Position numbers and translations under genes: made by a program. From Bacteroidales bacterium (GTDB lineage Bacteria; Bacteroidota; Bacteroidia; Bacteroidales; F082): DNA of 64,000 nt. The stretch is from contig JALNZU010000015.1 in NCBI GenBank assembly GCA_023229245.1, positions 16,589-80,588 of the forward strand, in the 5' to 3' direction. The notes under the pieces were generated by a model. The model ran no database searches. It worked only from the letters and a program-made list of their open reading frames with translations, and was not told the DNA's origin. Shown piece after piece: positions 55,294 to 63,629 of this stretch (position 1 is the stretch's first letter; every line of letters begins with the position of its first letter).

Positions 55294-56839
55294 TGTAAGT
55301 ATTAGACCAGGTGTAACAATCCTTTCAGTTTTAAAGCACCTTAACTATAAACCGTATTATGCTTTAGCTGAATTTGTAGATAACGCAATTGATAGTTATT
55401 TAAAAAATGAAAATGAATTAAAAGAAATTGAAGGAGAAGATTTTAGATTAAGAGTTGATATTGAATTTGACAACAATAATAATCGCATTCAAATAAAAGA
55501 CAATGCTGCTGGTATCCATTCCATAGATTATCAAAGAGCTTTTAGAGCGGCAGAATTACCTCCTGATAATTCTAGATTATCTGAATTTGGTATGGGCATG
55601 AAATCAGCTGCTTGTTGGTTTTCTAATAAATGGCAGGCCAAATCAAAGGCTTTAAACGAAGAAATAGAACGGACTGTGGTTTTTGATATTTCAAAGATTG
55701 TAGAGGACAAAATAGAGGAATTACAAATAAAAACCACTAGTGCTAATCCTAACTCACATTATACAGTAATAACTCTTTACGAGGTGGATGAAAAGATGCC
55801 AATAAGAAGAGGTTTAGGTAAGGTAAAGAGGCATTTAGCAAGTATCTATAGGGATTTTTTTAGAAAAGGAATACTTGATTTATACATTAACGGAGAAAAA
55901 TTAACCTATACATCACCAAAAATTTTAAACGTACCATATTATGAAACACCAGATGGTGAAAACATCTATTGGAAACAAGAAGTTGATTTTGATTTTGGTG
56001 ATGACCGCAATGGGGGGAAACTAAGGGCAAGAGGTTTTATAGCCATTATGGAAACAATGTCTGTTAGTGATAGTGGATTTGCATTATTTAGACGAGGAAG
56101 AGTAATTGAAGGGAGTGCAGATAATGATGAAGGGTTTAGACCTCCTGCCTTATCTGGTTCTTTAGGCAGTCATAGATATAAAAGACTCTTCGGGGAACTA
56201 CACTTGGAAGGGTTTAAAGTGAGCCACACAAAAGATGGTTTTCAATGGGACGATAACATGGAGGCTTTTTTAGAGATTTTAAAAGAAGAATTAGAAGAAG
56301 TTGATTCTATTCCTATTTTAAAACAGGCTGATAGATACAGGGTCAGAGAAAGTGCAAAAAACTATCAAAAAGTCTCAAAAAAGGTAGTCGACAACACTGC
56401 TGACAAAATTCAAAATAACATATACCAAGATGTTCAAAATGTTATTTCCAGACCAATTTCAGATGTAGTTGAAGAACCAACATTAGAAGGAGTTTCTAAA
56501 TCCTATTACAAAAAATTTCCATTAAATATTTCGAATATCGATTATATGGTTCATATCGAATTATCATATGATGAAACAATTGATGAGCTAATCCAAGTCG
56601 GAGACCACTTAATACCTGAAAGTAAACCAAATTTCAAGAATATAGGTGTAAGATTATCACTTATCCATCCATTTATGGTAGAATTTGCAGGAGACGACCA
56701 TAAAGTTATAGAACCTCTTTTAAGAATGGTAGTAGCATTAGGCTTGTCTGAAATAATCGTTAAGAAATCTGGTGCCCCAATAACAGAATTAAGGAATAAC
56801 ATGAATGAACTTTTGCTTGGTTCCTTATCAAAACTATAA
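55277..56839 (+). CDS. MORC/paraMORC-type GHKL ATPase
   Basis: 520 residues. Bergerat ATP site: 'AEFVDNAIDS' (Glu32, Asp35, Asn36), 'IKDNAAGI' (Asp75) and 'FGMGMKSAA' (104-112), followed by an S5-like transducer region ('SGSLGSHRYKRLFGEL'). Comparative work (Iyer, Abhiman and Aravind 2008) placed such MutL/Hsp90-like ATPases in restriction systems with helicases and nucleases. Likely role: an ATP-driven clamp on DNA that couples recognition to cutting. A C-terminal about 150-residue domain is unrecognised. Confidence 0.9.
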   Translation: MKELNNVSIRPGVTILSVLKHLNYKPYYALAEFVDNAIDSYLKNENELKEIEGEDFRLRVDIEFDNNNNRIQIKDNAAGIHSIDYQRAFRAAELPPDNSRLSEFGMGMKSAACWFSNKWQAKSKALNEEIERTVVFDISKIVEDKIEELQIKTTSANPNSHYTVITLYEVDEKMPIRRGLGKVKRHLASIYRDFFRKGILDLYINGEKLTYTSPKILNVPYYETPDGENIYWKQEVDFDFGDDRNGGKLRARGFIAIMETMSVSDSGFALFRRGRVIEGSADNDEGFRPPALSGSLGSHRYKRLFGELHLEGFKVSHTKDGFQWDDNMEAFLEILKEELEEVDSIPILKQADRYRVRESAKNYQKVSKKVVDNTADKIQNNIYQDVQNVISRPISDVVEEPTLEGVSKSYYKKFPLNISNIDYMVHIELSYDETIDELIQVGDHLIPESKPNFKNIGVRLSLIHPFMVEFAGDDHKVIEPLLRMVVALGLSEIIVKKSGAPITELRNNMNELLLGSLSKL

Positions 56840-56842
56840 TGT

Positions 56843-59086
56843 ATGTCAAAAATTGAAAATATTAATATAATGCCAAATATTCCAAATAACAGCAATTGGA
56901 CACCTCAATATGGAGAGGAAACTGAAAAACTTTTAAACAAGGTTTTTAACAATGACGTGGAATCAAAAGAGAAAGTTAGGAAAGAAGCATATGAAATAAT
57001 GAAATTATGTGGAAATCCTGACCTACCAACAAATGATGACACAGGATTAGTCTTTGGATATGTGCAAAGTGGGAAAACCTTGTCCTTTACTGCATTAACA
57101 GCTTTGGCAAGAGACAACAATTATCAAATAGTAATTATTTTGGCTGGCATTTCAACAAATTTAGTTGACCAATCTTATAATAGAATACAAAATGATTTAG
57201 GAATAAATCAAGGGTTTCGTAGAAAATGGGTAATGCTTAATAATCCCAAAGACCCCAGTCGAAATCCACAAGACAAAAATACAATTGACAGAGAACTCCA
57301 AAATTGGAGAAAACCGAATACTCCTGATGATTTCAAGAAAACCTTGCTAATTACAGTAATGAAAAACACTAGCCATCTTAGAAATTTACTCGCTGTACTT
57401 AGACGTATTGATTTAACACACGTTCCAACTCTAATAATTGATGATGAGGGTGACCAAGCTAGCATGAATACTAAGGCGAGTACTAATGCTAAAAGAGCAA
57501 AAGAAACTGGAGTTCATACAGAACAAGAAATGAGCACAATATATAGTAGAATAAGAGATTTAAAAAACATTTTACCTCACCATACTTTTATTCAATATAC
57601 CGCTACGCCTCAAGCCCCCTTATTCATAAATATTTTAGACAATCTTTCCCCTAATTTTATTCAATTACTAACTCCAGGAGAAAAATATACGGGAGGAAGA
57701 GAGTTTTGTTTAGAAAACCACTTTATATTAAGAGAGATTCCCTACTCCGAAATTTACGGAGAAGACAATATTTTTGATGAAGTTCCTGAAAGTTTAAAGG
57801 AAGCGATGCGAATATTCTTTCTAAGTGTTGCTTCGGGTTATTTGATGGGCGATAAAAAAGGAAATCCAAAAAATCGCTCGATGATGGTTCACCCATCTCG
57901 CTTAGTTGAAGACCATAACATTTACTATGATTGGGTTATGCATATTAAAACTCATTGGGGTGAGGTTTTATCGGAGCGATCGGATACCGATGAAACAAAA
58001 CAACAATATATTTCGGAGTTCAAGGAAGCTTATAAAGACTTAAAAGCAAATGCTCCAGAAATACAATCTTTTGATGAACTTTTGAAAACATTAGGACATA
58101 ATATTAATAACACAGCAGTCGAACAACTCAATTCCAAAGCAGGTAGCTCAGTTGACTGGGGTAGTAACTACTCTTTTATTCTTGTTGGGGGGCAAGCAAT
58201 GGATAGAGGTTTTACTGTAGAGGGGTTAACCATTACATATATGCCACGAAATAAAGGAGTGGGAAATGCTGACACCTTACAACAGAGAGCGAGATTTTTT
58301 GGTTATAAAAGAGACTATCTTGGGCATTGTCGCGTCTATCTTGATGCTGAAAACATTCATATGTTTAGTGAATATGTAAACCACGAAGAAGACATTCGTA
58401 AAAAACTATTAGAACACAAACTTTCTGGGCAACACTTAGATGAGTTAGAAAGAAGATTTGTCTTAGATGAGATGTTTAAATTAACTCGTAAAAATGTTTT
58501 GTCAGAAGACTTAACAAGAACTACCTTTGGTAACAAATGGGTTAGAATTAGAGCCCCTCACGACAGTGAAATTATTATTAAAAACAATAGAGAGGTTGTT
58601 GATAATTTTACTGAAAAACACAGGAATTTATTTAGTGAAGATTTCGGACACAATGCTCGAACAGAGGAACAAAAGAATCTTATGGCAAAACTTCCATTAA
58701 AAGAATTATTTACAGAGTTATTGCAACTCTTAAAATTTACAAGACAAACAGATTCAACCACATACACAAACCTTAAGTCTGTAATTGATTTATATACAGA
58801 TGAATTTCCACCAGAAGATAGTTTTGTGTATTTAATGGCAAAAGGAAACTCAAGAATAAGAAAGTTAACTAAAAAAGATGAAATTCAGCAGTTATTCCAA
58901 GGTAAGAACCCGAGAACAGGAGAAGTGATTTACCCCGGAGATGAAAAAATAAAATCAGATGACTTTGTTACTGTTCAAATTCACAATTTGGATTTTAGAG
59001 ATACTGACCATAAAAACATCATAACAATTGCAGTATGGATACCTGCACGTCTTTCACAATCATTAATTTCGAAGGAGAATGCTTGA
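56843..59086 (+). CDS. Z1-domain superfamily II helicase/ATPase
   Basis: 747 residues. Walker A 'GYVQSGKT' (72-79), Walker B 'DDEGDQAS' (200-207), motif III 'YTATPQAPL' (252-260), the Z1 core 'GGQAMDRGFTVEGLTITYMPR' (given by its ends GGQAMDRG and TYMPR) and motif VI 'LQQRARFFGYKRDY'. These are the marks of the Z1 family found beside paraMORC ATPases. Expected to translocate or remodel DNA for the nuclease. It starts three bases after the ATPase stop and overlaps the nuclease gene by eight bases. Confidence 0.92.
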   Translation: MSKIENINIMPNIPNNSNWTPQYGEETEKLLNKVFNNDVESKEKVRKEAYEIMKLCGNPDLPTNDDTGLVFGYVQSGKTLSFTALTALARDNNYQIVIILAGISTNLVDQSYNRIQNDLGINQGFRRKWVMLNNPKDPSRNPQDKNTIDRELQNWRKPNTPDDFKKTLLITVMKNTSHLRNLLAVLRRIDLTHVPTLIIDDEGDQASMNTKASTNAKRAKETGVHTEQEMSTIYSRIRDLKNILPHHTFIQYTATPQAPLFINILDNLSPNFIQLLTPGEKYTGGREFCLENHFILREIPYSEIYGEDNIFDEVPESLKEAMRIFFLSVASGYLMGDKKGNPKNRSMMVHPSRLVEDHNIYYDWVMHIKTHWGEVLSERSDTDETKQQYISEFKEAYKDLKANAPEIQSFDELLKTLGHNINNTAVEQLNSKAGSSVDWGSNYSFILVGGQAMDRGFTVEGLTITYMPRNKGVGNADTLQQRARFFGYKRDYLGHCRVYLDAENIHMFSEYVNHEEDIRKKLLEHKLSGQHLDELERRFVLDEMFKLTRKNVLSEDLTRTTFGNKWVRIRAPHDSEIIIKNNREVVDNFTEKHRNLFSEDFGHNARTEEQKNLMAKLPLKELFTELLQLLKFTRQTDSTTYTNLKSVIDLYTDEFPPEDSFVYLMAKGNSRIRKLTKKDEIQQLFQGKNPRTGEVIYPGDEKIKSDDFVTVQIHNLDFRDTDHKNIITIAVWIPARLSQSLISKENA

Positions 59087-60062
59087 TTTAAAGAAAACAT
59101 ACGACAAACTTCCCTTACCTAAGTCGACTAATGTTAATAGCTTCTCAGCAATAACTATTAAAGGATTTGATAATCATAGAATTGCCAAAGATTCTAATGA
59201 CAATCCAAGTCTTTTGATTTTAATTTCAGAAGATAAACAAGATTTCTTTGTAGCTAATCAAAATTTATTTAACATTCAGGTTACCCACAATGTGAAATGT
59301 GAAATTGAAGCAGACAACAAAATAATTTATAATAACTTTTCGGTAGTATCATACATTGGTCAAAGCGATAGTGTTAAAGATATTTTTCTAAAAACTTGTC
59401 AAGTATTAATCGGTTCTTTAGGACAAAATCCAACGAATAAAAAAATCAAAAAAATAGTTGATAAATTTATTGAACTTTTTAAATCATTTAAAGAACCACC
59501 AAAAAACTCTATTCAAGGTTTATGGTGTGAATTATTTGTAATAAATCAATCTCATAATCCTGAAAAATTAATTATTGGATGGCACAGTATTCCCGAAGAG
59601 AAATTTGATTTTAGTTTTGACAAACTGCAAATAGAAGTTAAAAGTTCAATGGGAGAATCTAGAATACATCATTTTAGTTCAGGTCAATTAAATCCAATTA
59701 AGAATACCGATATAATCATTACTTCTGTACTTGTAAATTCAAGCCCATCAGGAATAGGGATAATTGACTTAATTCGAAAAATTGAAAGGAAATTAGATGA
59801 TTTTCCTAAGCAAAAAGAAAAATTGCACTTATTAGTTTATTCAACCATAGGTATAGATGTAGAAAGAGTCAATGACATCAAATTTAACTATGATTTTTCA
59901 AAACAATCATTACGTTTCTATAAATCAGAAGAAATTCCACAAATTGAATTTAACAATATTCCTAAAGGGGTTTCAAATGTTAAATTTACAAGTAACCTAT
60001 TGAATTCAAAAAATCTTGAAACAGATATAGACAGTATATTAGAAAAATATTTAGTCAACTAA
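59079..60062 (+). CDS. PD-(D/E)XK motif restriction nuclease-like protein
   Basis: 327 residues. Core: Glu151 ('LWCELFVI'), Asp177 ('KFDFSF') and Glu186-x-Lys188 ('LQIEVKSS'), the PD-(D/E)XK arrangement. This family accompanies Z1 and MORC-like ATPases and is the likely nuclease of the system. The N-terminal about 140 residues ('LLILISEDKQDFFVANQN') may bind DNA or the partner proteins. Coupled to the Z1 gene by an eight-base overlap. Confidence 0.88.
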   Translation: MLDLKKTYDKLPLPKSTNVNSFSAITIKGFDNHRIAKDSNDNPSLLILISEDKQDFFVANQNLFNIQVTHNVKCEIEADNKIIYNNFSVVSYIGQSDSVKDIFLKTCQVLIGSLGQNPTNKKIKKIVDKFIELFKSFKEPPKNSIQGLWCELFVINQSHNPEKLIIGWHSIPEEKFDFSFDKLQIEVKSSMGESRIHHFSSGQLNPIKNTDIIITSVLVNSSPSGIGIIDLIRKIERKLDDFPKQKEKLHLLVYSTIGIDVERVNDIKFNYDFSKQSLRFYKSEEIPQIEFNNIPKGVSNVKFTSNLLNSKNLETDIDSILEKYLVN

Positions 60063-60074
60063 AAAAATAAAAGT

Positions 60075-61073
60075 ATGCAAGAAAACAAATCTCAAATAGT
60101 CATTTATCAAACCGAAAACGGAGAAACAAAATTAGATGTTCGTTTTCAAGACGAAACCGTTTGGTTAACTCAAAAAATGATGGCAGAATTGTTTCAAACG
60201 ACTTCTCAAAATATAACAATTCATCTAAAAAACATATTTGAAGAAGGAGAACTTGACGAGAAATCAACTTGTAAGGATTTCTTACAAGTTCAAAAAGAAG
60301 GTAACCGAGAAGTCAAAAGGAATCAGAAATTTTACAATCTTGATGCAATTATTTCAGTAGGATATAGAATTAAATCACACGTTGCTACAAAGTTTAGACA
60401 ATGGGCAACGTATCAACTAAAAGAATACATTGTAAAAGGCTTTGTTTTGGACGATGAACGGTTAAAAAATCCTGATTTACCATTTGATTATTTTGAGGAA
60501 CTAGAAAGACGAATACAAGATATTCGTACTTCAGAAAAACGCTTTTATCGCAAAATTACCGATATATATGCAACAAGCGTGGATTATGATCCCACGCTGG
60601 ATATTAGTATAGAATTTTTCAAGACAGTTCAAAATAAATTGCACTGGGCAATTACTGGTCAAACAGCAGCCGAAATCATCAATAGCAGAGCAGATAGCAC
60701 AAAACAGAATATGGGATTAACGAACTGGCGTGGTGATAATATTAGAAAGTCAGATGTTTCTATTGCTAAAAATTATTTAAACGAAAATGAATTATCTGCA
60801 TTAAATAATTTGGTTGAGCAATATTTAATTTTTGCACAAGGTCAAGCAAAACGAAGAATCCCAATGTATATGAAAGATTGGATTGTTAAATTAAATGGAT
60901 TTCTTCAGTTGAATGACCGAGAAATCTTAACAAATGCAGGCAGTATTTCTCACGAATTAGGTAAGGCAAATGCAGAATTAGAATATGACAAGTTTAAACA
61001 GCAACAACAAAAAATGATAGGAGAAAGTGATTTCGATAAGATAATTAAGAAGATTGATAATAAATCTAAATAG
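60075..61073 (+). CDS. RhuM family protein
   Basis: 332 residues. 'VWLTQKMMAELFQTTSQNIT' near the N terminus is an HTH-like segment, followed by 'YNLDAIISVGYRIKSHVATKFRQWA', given here by its ends YNLDAI and FRQWA, and the Bro-like core of the Virulence_RhuM family. Function unknown; members lie in pathogenicity and defence islands and beside restriction genes. It starts 12 bases after the nuclease gene on the same strand, so it is probably in the operon. It may be a regulator, a partner or a separate toxin-like module. Confidence 0.88.
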   Translation: MQENKSQIVIYQTENGETKLDVRFQDETVWLTQKMMAELFQTTSQNITIHLKNIFEEGELDEKSTCKDFLQVQKEGNREVKRNQKFYNLDAIISVGYRIKSHVATKFRQWATYQLKEYIVKGFVLDDERLKNPDLPFDYFEELERRIQDIRTSEKRFYRKITDIYATSVDYDPTLDISIEFFKTVQNKLHWAITGQTAAEIINSRADSTKQNMGLTNWRGDNIRKSDVSIAKNYLNENELSALNNLVEQYLIFAQGQAKRRIPMYMKDWIVKLNGFLQLNDREILTNAGSISHELGKANAELEYDKFKQQQQKMIGESDFDKIIKKIDNKSK

Positions 61074-61082
61074 CCAACGCAC

Positions 61083-61146
61083 AGCAAGCACATTTGCAAT
61101 TCGCACAAGCCAACCGCACAGGGCAAAAATTGCAAAAGAGTTTGCT
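61083..61146. repeat. imperfect inverted repeat after the RhuM gene
   Basis: AGCAAGCACATTTGCAA (61083-61099) and TTGCAAAAGAGTTTGCT (61130-61146) pair at 14 of 17 positions with a 30-base loop. It is too long and T-poor to be a normal terminator. It may be a structured end of the mobile segment. Confidence 0.6.
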
Positions 61147-61241
61147 TTATCCCACGCAAAAAAACGTTTAATCCTCCATCAAAAAAATAAAAAGGGATAT
61201 GACAAAGATGAAAACTTAACTGCAAAGAATCGGCGAGCAGT

Positions 61242-61399
61242 TAACATATAGGACTTAAACGAAATGCAGCGCAGCGAAATTTCGGCTTTAGTCTTTGTTG
61301 ACAGAAGCGTAGCGGGTCTTTTATTCTAGCTATGGGGTTTCAATTCGGGAGCTCAGTTTTTGAGAAGAAATTTGAGCCTTATTTTTTGATTTTCCGAGC
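61242..61399 (+). repeat. 158-bp direct repeat, copy B
   Basis: Gap-free partner of 50915-51072 in the same orientation, about 97% identical, 10327 bp away. No transposase follows it. Its right part is cut by the first 24-bp-period array, so it is probably the end of a second IS91-like copy destroyed by another insertion. Confidence 0.9.
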
Positions 61400-61420
61400 T
61401 GTTTGATCTTCTGGATATTC

Positions 61421-61486
61421 CGGTTCAATTTGTGCCACTCATTTCGGTTCAATTTGTGCCACTTTTTACGGTTTGATTTGTGCCAC
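61421..61486. repeat. array 1: three 18-mers at 24-bp period
   Basis: CGGTTCAATTTGTGCCAC or its one-to-two-base variants starts at 61421, 61445 and 61469. The exact 24-bp spacing is repeated in two further arrays downstream. It looks like the multiple terminal repeats of IS21-type elements (best guess). Confidence 0.9.
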
Positions 61487-61790
61487 TTTAAAAAGATCAA
61501 ATTATCTTGCTGAATAAACCAGAGCATGCTGACCTCCCAGTTGGGTGCTAATAATTCAAGGTATTTTACTTTTCAACTTTCCCCAACCGGACATTCAGGC
61601 AGATACGGACCCTCCTGTACAAAAGAATGGGAAAATCAATAAGAGTCCGGATCATATTGACCCCCCTGAAGACAGAAATCAACTCGACTTATTTTATTGA
61701 TACCATTTACCTGGCGAATGCGTATACATTCCTGTCTCAGATAAGGTAGAAAGTGGACTTGCCTTAGTATAAATTACAACTTAGGCACTT
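61487..61790. mobile_element. element remnant, copy 1 (no transposase)
   Basis: About 300 bp shared with 62183-62408 and 62532-62822. It holds three imperfect copies of an 18-mer like CCGAAGCATATTGACCCC. No open frame for a transposase is seen, so this is a solo end or an internally deleted element. Confidence 0.65.
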
Positions 61791-61847
61791 TCACAAAACG
61801 CTTAAATATTTGATTTATAGATAAATAAGTTGCATCTTTACTGAAAC

Positions 61848-61889
61848 AAAACCCCGAAAACGAGCATAATGTCTCAAAATCGGGGTTTT
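61848..61889. repeat. 10-bp inverted repeat before the transposase fragment
   Basis: AAAACCCCGA (61848-61857) and TCGGGGTTTT (61880-61889) form a perfect stem. It lies at the start of the broken transposase frame and could sequester its translation start, as seen in other IS elements. Confidence 0.6.
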
Positions 61890-62140
61890 CTATAAAAAGC
61901 ACTACGAAGATACAACGATTTTCCGGAATCCAAAGAGAATTCCAATTTTCTCCCGTAGAAGACCTTGAACTTTTCAAAAAACGCTTTTACCAAAGTGATT
62001 TGGGCAAGCTTTATACTGCCATCCCTTGGAAGGATTTAATAAGGGATTTTGAAATATGTGAGAAGAACCTAGGCAGATCTTTTAACTTTCCTCCACAAGG
62101 AAGATTAGCATTGATGTTTTTAAAAAACTATTGGATATTT
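61888..62140 (+). pseudogene. IS1182-like transposase N-terminal fragment, frameshifted and truncated
   Basis: Two frames together read 'VFYKKHYEDTTIFRNPKRI' and then 'EDLELFKKRFYQSDLGKLY', 'AIPWKDLIRDFEI' and 'PPQGRLALMFLKNYW', the start of an IS1182/IS5-like transposase I recognise from Bacteroidota. A frameshift near 61957 separates them. The frame ends where array 2 begins (62141), so a second element has inserted into it. Confidence 0.7.
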
Positions 62141-62182
62141 CGGTTTGATTTGTGCCACTTTTTACGGTTTGATTTGTGCCAC
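62141..62182. repeat. array 2: two 18-mers at 24-bp period
   Basis: CGGTTTGATTTGTGCCAC starts at 62141 and again at 62165. Same unit and period as arrays 1 and 3. Confidence 0.88.
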
Positions 62183-62465
62183 TTTGAAAAGATCAAACTA
62201 TCTTGTTAGATAAACCAGAGCATGCGGACCCCTCAGTTAGGTGCTAATAATTCAAGGTATTTTACTTTTCAACTTTTCCCAGCCGGACATTCCGGCAGAT
62301 ATAGACCCACTGTTCAAAAGAATGGAAAAACCGATAAGATTCCGAAGCATATTGATCCCCCTGAAGACAGAAATCAATTCATTTTATTGATACAATTTAC
62401 CGGGGGGTGGATAAACCGTAGCATACTGACCCCATCTTGTAAAAAAGAAAAAAATATGGATATAA
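62183..62465. mobile_element. element remnant, copy 2, with four spaced 18-mers
   Basis: Homologous to copies 1 and 3 up to about 62408, then different up to array 3. Imperfect 18-mers of the CCGAAGCATATTGACCCC type start at 62215, 62292, 62342 and 62416, spaced about 50-77 bp. No coding frame. Confidence 0.65.
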
Positions 62466-62531
62466 CGGTTCAATTTGTGCCACCCATTTCGGTTCAAACC
62501 GTGCCACTTTTTACGGTTCGATTTGTGCCAC
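62466..62531. repeat. array 3: three 18-mers at 24-bp period
   Basis: Units start at 62466, 62490 and 62514; the middle one is the most degenerate (CGGTTCAAACCGTGCCAC). Confidence 0.88.
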
Positions 62532-62822
62532 TTTGAAAAGATCAAATTATCTTGTTAGATAAACCAGAGCATGCGGACCCCTCAGTTAGGTGCTAATAAT
62601 TCAAGGTATTTTACTTTTCAACTTTTCCCAACCGGACATTCCGGCAGATACTAACCCCCTGTTCAAAAGAATGGAAAAACCGATAAGATTCCGTAGTATA
62701 TTGATCCCCCTGAAGACAGAAATCAATTCATTTTATTGATACCATTTACCTGGCGAATGCGTATACATTCCTGTCTCAGATAAGGTGGAAAGTGGACTTG
62801 CCTTAGTATAAATTACAACTTA
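62532..62822. mobile_element. element remnant, copy 3
   Basis: Full-length partner of copy 1, ending in the same 'TAAATTACAACTTA' before unique sequence. The shared ending in copies 1 and 3 marks one true boundary of the repeated element. Confidence 0.65.
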
Positions 62823-62836
62823 TCAGATTGATACGA

Positions 62837-63424
62837 TTATTTTAAGCTACGCAGAAGATTTTTATAAAACTCAGTATTCCAGTTTTTAAGTCCTGAAAAT
62901 TTATATACAATTAATTTATTTTTATCAATAAAATACGATGTAGGTATTGATGAATGATTGATAAAGCCCGGATGTTCATCGTCTTGATAGCTATAGAATG
63001 ATAAAGACAAGTTTCTGGTGGTTATAAATTTCATTAAATTTTCTTCTTTTTCCCGCGAAGCAAAAGCAAATTTAATTCCAATAAAATTTTCTTTATTACT
63101 ATTGATCAACACTTCTAATTCAGGCAATTCAATAATACAAGGGGCACACCATGTTGCCCAGTAATTAATAAACACATAATTGTTAGTATCTTTCGTAACA
63201 GAATAGACAGCTCCGGTTTGTAAGTCTTTGAATTGCAAACTATCTAAAGCTTCTTTAGCAATGGAAAAAGCTGTGATATCAACAGTGTTGTCATCGGTTT
63301 TTAAAAGGGATTCTTTTATTGATTTTTCTCCTTCACTTTTGACAACAAAAAAAACAATAACCAATCCGCCTATAACTAAAACAAGACTAGATGCAAAGCC
63401 AAGAAAAAAATATCTCCATTTCAT
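62837..63424 (-). CDS. TlpA/ResA-like membrane-anchored thioredoxin
   Basis: 195 residues with an N-terminal membrane anchor (about 8-28) and a thioredoxin fold. The redox site is 'YWATWCAPC'. The cis-proline region is 'SSIPTSYFIDK'. TlpA/ResA proteins reduce periplasmic disulfides, for example in cytochrome c maturation or oxidative-stress response. It marks the return to normal chromosomal genes after the transposon remnants. Confidence 0.88.
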   Translation of the reverse strand: MKWRYFFLGFASSLVLVIGGLVIVFFVVKSEGEKSIKESLLKTDDNTVDITAFSIAKEALDSLQFKDLQTGAVYSVTKDTNNYVFINYWATWCAPCIIELPELEVLINSNKENFIGIKFAFASREKEENLMKFITTRNLSLSFYSYQDDEHPGFINHSSIPTSYFIDKNKLIVYKFSGLKNWNTEFYKNLLRSLK

Positions 63425-63503
63425 TTCAAGTTAACTTATCATTAGGTAACATCACGGAATGCGTATTCCATGCTAAAAAAATTGGCCGGCAAAAATGATT
63501 CAT

Positions 63504-63629
63504 TTAACCAAATTGCACAATAAAGTAGCCGATAATAAATAGCAAGCCAAATGCAGCCATTACTACTAAGATAGTTAATAGAATTGCAAGCATTTTTTGG
63601 TTGTAGTTTTTAATTCGTTCAGGATTCAT
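63504..63629 (-). CDS. 41-residue single-pass membrane protein
   Basis: Start at 63629 (MNPERIKNYNQKML), then one long hydrophobic helix and the end 'IGYFIVQFG'. The basic start and the helix length give a clear single-pass design. It lies 79 bases upstream of the TlpA/ResA-like gene on the same strand. Family not recognised. Confidence 0.5.
   Translation of the reverse strand: MNPERIKNYNQKMLAILLTILVVMAAFGLLFIIGYFIVQFG

Noticed and set aside
49057..61080. 13-base direct repeat AAATAGCCAACGC at 49057 and 61068 as attachment sites
   Set aside because: A shared 13-mer is expected by chance in 64 kb, the flanks do not match, and no integrase points to it.
61054..61251. 65-residue frame after the RhuM gene
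   Set aside because: It runs across the inverted repeat and into direct repeat copy B and has low-complexity, unstructured composition.
61421..62531. CRISPR array
   Set aside because: The 24-bp period leaves only 6 bases between 18-mers and the groups have two or three units; spacers are absent and no cas gene is near.
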